A stretch of DNA of 64,000 nt from contig ML679995.1 of NCBI GenBank assembly GCA_007922225.1, positions 3,549,928 through 3,613,927 of the forward strand, written 5' to 3'. Below the pieces are notes generated by a model. The model did no database searches. It worked only from the letters and a program-made list of their open reading frames with translations, and was not told the origin of the DNA. Both the position numbers and the translations under genes were made by a program. Source of the DNA: Emydura subglobosa. Taxonomy: Eukaryota; Chordata; Testudines; Chelidae. Positions 56,590-64,000 of the stretch are shown here, in pieces (the stretch's first letter is position 1; each line of letters opens with the position of its first letter).

Positions 56590-58340
56590 TAGTAGTAGTA
56601 GTCGGCATCCTTCGCCCCAAGAGGTAAAAATATTGCTCAGCTGTGGTTGAAGACACCCACTCAAGAGAGACAATCTCTGCTGCATGTGTCGTATTTAAAG
56701 GTGATGTTTTGAATCTTTGGGCTCTGCCTTCTGTGAGCTCTTTTCTCCTCTGCTAAGCTGGACCGCTTCCTCTCGTAGTTTTGGAGACCTTTATTGAGCT
56801 CTTGTTTCCAAAGGCAGCAGTCCTGAGTGTGATCTTCCCAGTTATCCGTATCAGTGTCTATTTCTTTGAGATCTCACTAGCACACATCCTTGAAACACAA
56901 TTCTGGGCGTCCTCTATGTCTTTTTCCAGAGGCCAATTAACCATAAAGGATGTCCTTTGGGATGTGCCCAGCTTTCATTCTGCACACATGCCCAAGCCAG
57001 CAGAGTCATCTCTGTTTAAGGAGTGTTTGCATGCTGGGTATACTGGCCCACTTGAACACTTCAGTGTTGGTGACTCGGTCTCTCCAGGAGATTCCAAAAA
57101 TCTGACGAAGACAGCACATATGAAAGCTGTTGAGCCTTTTTTCCTGATGAGAGTATAAGGGCCATGTCTCGCTCCCGTACAAAAGTGTACGATAACACAT
57201 GAACGATACACACTGATCTTTGTGTGTTCTGTCAGTTTGTTGTTCTGCCATAGCCTCTTGCTCAGTCTAGATCTTGTTATGGCAGCTTTCCCGATGCAGA
57301 CATTGAGTTCTGTCTCAAGTGAAAGGTTGTCTGCAATAATGGACCCCAGGTAGGTGAACTCGTTCACCACTTCAAGTTCATAATTATTGATGTTGGTCTT
57401 TTTTAAGCTTACAGTAAGCCCAAAGTCTTGGCAGGCTTTGTAAAAACTGTCCAGAAGATTTTGGAGGTGGGTTTCTGCGTGGGTTGTCACTGCTGCAGCA
57501 TCGGCCAAGAGGAGGTGTTGGAGAAGGACCTCCTGAGTCTTGGTTTTAGATCTACGTTTTGCAAAATTGAACAGCTTTCTATCAGATCTTGTGTGCAAGT
57601 AGATTCCCTCAGTTGAGAAACCAAAAGCTTGTTTCAATACCAAGGAGAAGAAGATCCCACACTGAGTTAGGGCAAGTACACAGCCTTGCCTGACCCCACT
57701 ACGAATCTGGAAAGCTTCAGAGACTGAGCCGTCATATTGGACTGTGTCGTACATGTTTTCAAGGAAGGAACGAATCATACTTAAGAGCTTGGGGGGACAT
57801 CCAATCTTTTCTAGACGTGCAAACAATCCACTTGTACTTAAGCTGCACCGTGATTCAGGATAATTCTGTCTGCCAGGATCTGAAGTCTGTTCAGGATGAC
57901 GTGGGCAAAGGCTTTTCCCATGATGCTAAGAAGGGAAATGCCACGGTAGTTGACACAGTCGCTCTTGTTGCCCTTGTTTTTATAGAGACTGATGGTATTT
58001 TGACTTCTTTCCAGCACAGCCAGAGCAACTCATAAAAGCGTGGCTGTGGAACAGGGTTTCTGCATTTTATGACCTCAGTCTTTTCTGGAGGCATTTCCAG
58101 TGGGGAGGCCATCTATAGCAAGGCTAAGCTCCTCGACAGCTGGTTCTTTGTCGAGTTGGTTCATAACAGGCAGGCTTCTGATGGCGTTGCTGGCTGCGTT
58201 TGGAACAGTATTTTCACAAAAGTAAAGCTCAGAATACTATCCTACCCAGCGATCCATCCACTTGGTGCAGGCATTGGTTGTTTCCCCTGTTGTTGATTTC
58301 AGTGGGGCTGTTTTCTTTGAAATTGGACCCACGGCTTTCT
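56590..58340 (-). mobile_element. Non-LTR retrotransposon, RT part, truncated
   Basis: The minus-strand 283-codon frame (56975-57826) reads KIGCPPKLLSMIRSFLENMY, then SGVRQGCVLA (the conserved RT GVRQG-LAP box), then LLLADAAAVTTHAE where FADDAAV is usual, then VNEFTYLGSIIADNLSLETE. Upstream, other frames give KQGQQERLC (the KNKGN-sDC region), LLSIMGKAFAHVILNRLQIL and LNHG. The block between (FRAGRST…FIDLTKAFD) is missing. A GRPELCFKDVC-like end follows the RT, then a (CTA)n tail at 56590-56605. The clade is uncertain; RTE-like endonuclease-RT elements are the closest I know. Inactive: the catalytic Asp pair is lost and a core segment is deleted. Confidence 0.8.
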
Positions 58341-58374
58341 TGAGCCCAACCATACATGGGATACATATTAATGT

Positions 58375-58490
58375 TGTTAATTATTGGTATTACTGTAGTG
58401 CCTAATCATGGATCAGGATCTCATTGTGCTAGGTGCTGTACACACACAACAAAGAGATGGTCCCTGCTCCAAACAACTCACAATCTAAGT
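58375..58490. repeat. Reptile SINE-tail-like repeat
   Basis: 'tattactgtagtgcctaatc', 'gctaggtgctgtacacacac' and 'ggtccctgctccaaacaact' are typical of a repeat tail that is common in reptiles; it shares words with 56495-56589. Confidence 0.6.
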
Positions 58491-58750
58491 CTAGGGCTCT
58501 GTCCACACTTAAACCGCTACAGCAGCATAGTGGCAGCACTACAGCTGTACCGCTGTAGCGCTCCAGTGTAGACAATGCGGCAACAGGAGTAGTGACCATC
58601 GCTGCAGTTAATCCACCTCCCTGAAAGGTGGCAGTTAGGTGACCCTAGCACTGTCTACACCAGGGCTGAATCACATGTCTCAGGGGTGTGGATTTTTCAA
58701 ATCCCTGAGCAACATAGCTGGGTCAACCTAACTTCTTAGTGCAGGCCTGA
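58491..58750. mobile_element. Non-autonomous DNA transposon
   Basis: Begins 'agggctctgtccacacttaa', contains 'cgctgtagcgctccagtgta' and 'gcactgtctacaccagggct', and ends 'taacttcttagtgcaggcct'. The ends are diverged inverted partners of the 'ggcctg…tctacac' type. No coding text. Confidence 0.6.
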
Positions 58751-59719
58751 CCTAACACAAAAGCCAACAGGTCAATGCAACAAATAGATGGAGGCGCACA
58801 AGAAAATAATGAGACAATACTGGCCAGCATGATAAACAGCTTTTACAGCACACCAGCAGCCTAGTAGTTGTGCGTCTGAGGGGATGGTTTTGCCTCTTTT
58901 GACACCCTTACCTGTTCCTACACCAAGCACAGATCAGCCAGACCTGTTAGCCTAGCCTAGTACCATTGCTGTTAACACAGGAGTTCATTAGCCAGTTGAT
59001 TAGCTTGTTTCTGTCTCTTCCTCTGGAGGGAGGAATGACTTTTTGTATGTTACAGTATAAAGAACTCCAACGGGTGTCCTCCATGCGTACTCAAAGCTAG
59101 ACATATTAGTTGTGCTGCTGCCCTTTCTCCTCCGTCATCCCTCAAGGCCTGACCCAGAGAATGCAATTTCTCGAGAGGTCAGCAAACACGCTTCGCTGAC
59201 CATGACTTTCCTTTCTTACTTGCTACTTTCTCTCATTTTTAAATTTTCTTTCCGCTTCTTTTATTTTCTCCAATTGGTCTGAAGTGTCAGACAAAGGGCC
59301 ATTGGAGGCGCTTTATGTATTTTTTAGCAGCTACATTCTTCTGCTTATGGTGACAAAATGCTTTAATTTCTTCATCCACCAGGTAGGAAAAGAAGCCAGA
59401 AATGTTCACTAATTAAACAGCCTGACTGAAACTGGATTCCTCTGGCAGCATTTCCTCAAAGCGAAATCAACCTCTGAGTTTAGTCCAGATTAAGAACAAT
59501 ACATTCCTGGGGCAGTCATTCCTTTCAAAGTACCACCAAATATTTAAGTGCAGCTCACAACACAAAAGCCCAGTGTGTATATGACAGCAAAGAGAACTGC
59601 TTACACTTCCTCAATACTTCACTAAGCTCCGTGTCAGTGGCCGCGAGTCCAGGAAGATTCAATGGGAGTCTCCACAGGAGAAAGGGCCCGCTGCCACAGA
59701 GCAATTTTCAGGATCGGGG
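58751..59719. other. No gene or repeat recognised
   Basis: A C/T-rich stretch near 59200-59280; otherwise plain. Confidence 0.4.
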
Positions 59720-59815
59720 CATTGGATTGTATGCTCTTTGAGGAAGGGGCTGTGCCCTCCCATGTGTTTGTACAGCACCTAGCACATTTTAGGAGTTACT
59801 CAAAAAGAAATAATA
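59720..59815 (+). repeat. Reptile SINE-tail-like repeat
   Basis: 'tgtatgctctttgaggaagg' and 'ttgtacagcacctagcacat' match the inverted form of the tail seen at 58375. Confidence 0.6.
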
Positions 59816-60724
59816 ATATATGGCATGTAGTTCACACAATGAAGAACAACTCATCTAATTTGCACTGGGGCAGCCAGTCTAATGGTAGATGAAAAAACCA
59901 AGATCACGCCTGATAGTGCAGAGACATATACATTAAACCTCCCGCAGCCATCATGGCTTGCTGCTGTCCAGGGGGAACTCAACCTAGGAATGACCAGTGG
60001 TGGTACCCTAGGGGTTCCAGCACATCCCACAACCACTGTAAGCACACTCGTTCCCAGGCCAGCACTACCCCCTTGGTGGCTGCACTGGTGGCCTACCATC
60101 TGTTTCTGCTTTTCCAACGGCAAGGAGTATGCAGCTCCTTTCAGTCAGAAGGACCTATATTTTAGGTTAAGAGAACAAATGCAAAGAACAATAGCAGCAT
60201 CTCCATGGTAGAGCATGAAGTGTGTGCATTCCCTGGAGCAGTCTGCACTGACTGCAAAATGGCCTCCTGCCCCTGCAGACAGTACAGTCCTCAGTGAATT
60301 AAAGGTGCAGTGCACAGAAAATAAACGATAAGATTTACGAAGCTAAGACATATGGACAAGCTCCACAGAGTTTAACAGAAAATGGTAAACCTTATCAGTT
60401 AACCATCCTGCAGAATGGAATAGACAATTATATCCTGCTATATATAGCTCCAAAATCCTATATGAAGGATATCATTTTTATGACATTCTATCAGTTTTGA
60501 AAATATCTCCTGTAGGACTCCACTACATTTCTATCAAACTCTACTGGTTTCATCCCTATTCAGTTGTATAGGGCTTTTCCACACATGAAATACATTCCAG
60601 TGCCTCTTAGGGTGAATTGGTTCAGTGGTTTTTCTAGCACATGGATACGAGGGGCTGTGCAGGCCTTTCCATGCAATCGCTCTTCATGTGTACACCAGAG
60701 GGTAAATTAAATGCTTCATGTCAG
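59816..60724. other. No gene recognised
   Basis: The 109-codon frame at 59882-60211 has no domain. Confidence 0.4.
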
Positions 60725-61080
60725 AGAGGTCCTGGGTAAAATTTTCAAATACACCTAAGTGATGGAGGAGAACATAGGAACGGCCATACTGGGTCAGACC
60801 AATGGTCCATCTAGCCCAGCATCCTGTCTTCTGAGAGTGCCCAATGTCAGGTGCTTCTGAGGGAACAAACAGAACAGGTCATCATCAAATGATCCATCCC
60901 GTCAGCCATTCCCAGCCTTTGGCAAACAGCAATCCCTGCCTCTCCTGGCCAATGAAGGCCATTGAAAAATCAATGAGACTGAGGCTCCAAAGTCACTTGG
61001 ACATATTTGAAAATTTTACACCGAGTCTCAATGAAAGTCAGATTTGAAAATGGGTTTAGGCACTTTTGAACATTTTACCT
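60725..61080. repeat. Palindromic MITE split by an L3/CR1 insertion
   Basis: The left arm 'taaaattttcaaatacacct' and right-hand text 'ggacatatttgaaaatttta' are inverted partners once 60768-60960 is removed. A second MITE scrap ('ggcacttttgaacattttac') follows. Confidence 0.6.
60768..60960 (-). mobile_element. L3/CR1 LINE 3' fragment
   Basis: 'gaacataggaacggccatac', 'tgggtcagaccaatggtcca', 'agcatcctgtcttctgagag': the clear inverted L3 tail. Confidence 0.88.
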
Positions 61081-61139
61081 CATGGCTTATTTGTTCTGCA
61101 AAGTGCTAATAAATGGAGCTGCACTATAATGTTACTGAG

Positions 61140-61370
61140 AGCAAAATATGGAGCAATAAATACTTCTCCCCTTAGGATCTCAAAGTGGTTTTCAGACATG
61201 ATGTAATTGCGCTGCACACCACTCCTGTAGGTTAGTTTGCAGATAAGCCAGCTGACAACTTCAGTTTAAGTGACTCAAGAACTCACAAAGAGTCAACTGC
61301 AGAGCTGGGATTAGAGGCCAGGAGTCCTTGACTCGCTGTCCTCTGCTCTAGCTTTAATTATTAGACAAAC
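61140..61370 (-). repeat. MIR-like SINE
   Basis: 'gatctcaaagtggttttcag', 'ttaagtgactcaagaactca', 'gagctgggattagaggccag' follow the inverted MIR body. Confidence 0.6.
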
Positions 61371-62194
61371 TGGATTAAATTCAGCAGTGAGGTAACACCA
61401 TTGACTTCAATGGAGCTGGGTTGAATTTAGCTCAGTCTCTCTCCAATGTTGGCATCCTGGTAAACCCAACTATACTATACTACTCTGCTAAAAACGCTCT
61501 CAAACTATGCAAGCCCTGCCTGGGGAACAGACAGTACTGAGCCTATTTTTAAAGAAAAACAGAGATTTTGGAATGACTTGTGGCTGTTAAGATTTGTCTG
61601 TAAAAAGAAATGATTAGGCTGCCAGTCATACTTGTCAGGAGCACACGTCTCAGCTGTATGGGAAGCTACAAATAGAAACCTCAGAGTAAAGCCCCTTTTG
61701 CCACTTCACACGTGCACACAAACAAAGATCAGTGAGAGGGAGGGGGACTCCCTCGTATACCCAGAAGACCCAGACAGTTGTTTCTGGAAAAAACAGAACA
61801 GGAAGATAGGAAACAACATCAAAATGCATGTTCTGATTTCTAGGAGAGCTGATGGAAGGCCAGTGAGACAGACATGCCGACGCAGAAACCACAGGATGCT
61901 TTCAGAACGCAGCGACTACATGAGATGCTGGCCTTATTTCTAATGTCCTTTTCAAAATAAGTTGCAAGTAGTTTTTTCAATTGGGTTTTGAGGTAGTCGT
62001 GTGCAGGAGTGTCTGAATTATGAGATAAAACTGACTGAGTTCAACAGAAGGAGAACAGAAGCCAAGCACAGAGCAAGGCACTGGAGTGGCAAGAAGGTGA
62101 ATCAGAGGCCACAGCAGATGTGTGAGGGTCACGATTGCTGGGTTCATTTTATGGCTCTTAGCACTTTTAAAAGACTTACTGTGATAACAGAGAC
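61371..62194. other. No gene recognised; one MITE scrap
   Basis: A MITE at about 61373-61440 ('gattaaattcagcagtgagg' with 'agctgggttgaatttagctc'). The 103-codon frame at 61632-61943 has no domain. Confidence 0.4.
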
Positions 62195-63242
62195 CTACCC
62201 CAGTTGTAAGCTCACTTTCTGAAATGTGTGTAAAGGTTCATCCAATGTCACAATAACCTGTAACAATGAATGTTAATGGCAAAAAGTAAAAATGGCAGAC
62301 AGAAAGACTGAATGTACAAAAAGGTCTACTGATCTAACTCAAAGAGTGTGTTAAGATCATGTCGGGTAAACAAAGAAAGTGTTTTGTCTTCTAAGAAATG
62401 AGATCAGACTACAACAGCAGCAAAAAACCAACATGGGCTCCTGCCTCTCTCTCAACTAGCTTTTTCCCTTTTCCCTAAAAAGGACAGCTATTACCCTCTT
62501 TAATACAATCAACAAGACTATCAGACAGGAAGTTTTTCTCGTAACAATTCTATAGTTAAAGGGAAAGGGAATAAGAGGTGTTGTTAAAATAAAAGCCTTA
62601 CTTAATACTTTACATTTCAAATGCTTCCGCTGTTTTTCCTTCTTTTTCTGTATTTTTCATAAAAGATTTAAAAGATCTTTGATGGTATGTTTCCCATGGG
62701 ACACAACACAAGAACCACGAGTCACCCAATGAAATTAATAGACAGCAGATTTAAAACAAACAAAAGGAAGCATTTCTTCACACAATGCATAGTCAACCTG
62801 TGGAACTCATTGCCAGAGGATATTGTGAAGGCCAAAAGTATAACTTGGTTCAAATAAGAATTAGAGAAGTTCATGGAGGGCAAGCACGTTAATGGCTATT
62901 AGCTAAAATGGTCAGTGATGCAACCCCATGTTCGGGGTGTCCCTAAACCTCTAATTGCAGAAGTTGGGACTGGATGATGGGGACAGATCACTTGATAATT
63001 GCCCTGTTCTGTTCATTCCTTCTGAAGCATCTGGCACTGGACACTGTCGGAAGACAGGATACTGGGCTAGATGGACCATGGTCTGACCCAGTGTGGCCAT
63101 TCTCATGTTTTTATGACTAAGCAGGCTGAGGTCTCTGCATTCCAAACAGCATGTTTAACTGTTTAACATTGTATGGTTCCAGGTTAACACCTTTTATTCT
63201 GTGGGCCTATTTATTCCATCAAAATAAACACAACAGACCATT
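62195..63242 (+). repeat. Unnamed interspersed repeat, copy 2 (short form, split by L3/CR1)
   Basis: Partner of 30325-31622: 'atgtcacaataacctgtaac', 'gttaagatcatgtcgggtaa', 'aagggaaagggaataagagg', and, after the LINE insertion, 'caggctgaggtctctgcatt'. It lacks the ~690-base middle of copy 1. Confidence 0.7.
62699..63113 (+). mobile_element. L3/CR1 LINE 3' part
   Basis: 'ggaagcatttcttcacacaa', 'caacctgtggaactcattgc', 'tgggctagatggaccatggt', 'ctgacccagtgtggccattc': a clear L3 tail. It interrupts the unnamed repeat. Confidence 0.9.
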
Positions 63243-63299
63243 CATCTATTAATCTATAAACACTTTGCTACTGTTAATTAATGATACTTCTTAAGGCTC

Positions 63300-63557
63300 C
63301 TGTGTGAGAAGAAATAATTAAGCCCATTTTACAGATGAGGTGATTGAGGCACTTGGAATTTAATGTCAAGATTTTCCAGAGTGCTCACTAATTTTTACCT
63401 CCATAGGAGCTATGGATGTCCAACACCTCTGCAAACTAGGGCCTCGCTTATTTCAATTTGGACACCCACAATTAGTGGACATTTGAAAATTTGGGCCTAA
63501 GTGACTTGCCCCAAAGGTCACAGGGCAAGTTAATGGCAGAGCCAGGAGCAATGTCTG
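63300..63557 (-). repeat. MIR-like SINE split by a MITE
   Basis: The left part 'agcccattttacagatgagg' plus 'gattgaggcac' and the right part 'agtgacttgccccaaaggtc' plus 'aatggcagagccaggagca' are consecutive in the inverted MIR body. Confidence 0.75.
63363..63497. repeat. Palindromic MITE inside a SINE
   Basis: Inverted ends 'aagattttccagagtgctca' and 'gtggacatttgaaaatttgg'. It lies between the two halves of the MIR-like SINE. Confidence 0.7.
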
Positions 63558-63870
63558 GAGGTATGTCTACATTGCATGAAGACCCATGGCTGACCTGGGT
63601 CAGCTGACTCAGGCTTGCAGGTCTCGGGTTGCAGGACTATAAAATTGCAGTGTAGACGTTTGGACTCGGGCTGGAGCTTGGGCTCAAAGACCCCATGAGT
63701 GGGGAGGGTCCCAGAATCCAGGCCGAGCCCCAACATAGAATCCTAGAAGATTAGGGTTGGAAGGGACCTCAGGAGGTCATCTAGTCCAACCCCCTGCTCA
63801 AAGCAGGGCCAACCCCAACTAATATCTGCATTGCAATTCAATAGCCCCGCAGCCCAAGCCCTGCAAGCAC
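63558..63870. mobile_element. Non-autonomous DNA transposon split by CR1
   Basis: The left part starts 'ggtatgtctacattgcatga' and includes 'gcagtgtagacgtttggact'. The right part resumes at about 63823 with 'atctgcattgcaattcaat' and 'agccccgcagcccaagccc', then is lost. Confidence 0.65.
63735..63823 (-). repeat. CR1 LINE 3' tail
   Basis: 'catagaatcctagaagatta', 'ggaagggacctcaggaggtc', 'atctagtccaaccccctgct': the inverted CR1 end, about 90 bases, well preserved and therefore probably among the youngest insertions here. Confidence 0.92.
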
Positions 63871-64000
63871 ATAAAGCTGCCACATAAAGTAGGAGATAAA
63901 TCTACCATCCAATTCAAACGCTGCTCTACCACCTACTCTGCTACTTCTGGGATTGCCCTGATTTTAACAGAGTGGCTCAAGTGGGACTTTCCTGGTACCT

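Noticed and set aside
56495..58490. The two similar SINE-tail repeats flanking the non-LTR element as its target-site duplication
   Set aside because: They are separate diverged copies with different lengths and neighbours; far too long and too different for a target duplication.

Overview
This is a vertebrate nuclear DNA window, most likely from a turtle or at least a non-squamate reptile. The evidence is the repeat content: many CR1/L3 LINE copies ending in the classic 'gaggtcccttcca…ttctatga' tail, tRNA-head MIR-like SINEs, short palindromic MITEs, hAT and Harbinger DNA-transposon pieces whose ends read 'ggcctggtctacact', and L2 and RTE-like LINE fragments. There is no bacterial-style gene packing. 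Most open frames are chance frames in GC-rich DNA or pieces of LINE reverse transcriptase.

Layout. Bases 1 to about 1260 are a CpG island with a CCAAT box, a GC box and an exact EGR1-type site, followed by a probable first exon ending in a donor at 855/856. Intron 1 holds a (CA)n tract, a 100-N assembly gap between C homopolymers, and a (TC)n tract. The second exon has acceptors at 6127 or 6779 and carries a 61-codon ORF (6829-7014) for a small single-pass membrane protein that I do not recognise. A 2.3-kb 3' UTR follows, with AATAAA at 9296. A second gene runs on the minus strand: its last coding exon is at 15186-15290, with an acceptor, a lysine-rich C-terminus, a stop, and AATAAA (minus) at 15002-15007. 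Its upstream exons were not found.

After about 16-17 kb the base composition falls from GC-rich to AT-richer DNA. The remaining ~48 kb has no exon I can support and is a repeat-rich intron or intergenic region. Notable pieces are: a unique 0.6-kb block at 16.97-17.56 kb that resembles a conserved noncoding element; a 480-bp hAT element nested in an L3 LINE with matching 8-bp target duplications (23.3-24.5 kb); two copies of an unnamed ~1-kb repeat (30.3-31.6 and 62.2-63.2 kb); a decayed Harbinger element with a Myb/SANT-type accessory gene (42.07-43.9 kb); an LTR with CCAAT and TATA boxes (~44.8-45.19 kb); a truncated non-LTR reverse transcriptase with a (CTA)n tail (56.59-58.34 kb); and a four-deep nest of elements at 63.3-63.87 kb.

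I found no clearly new multi-gene system. The strongest candidates for novelty are the small membrane-protein gene and the unnamed repeat family.
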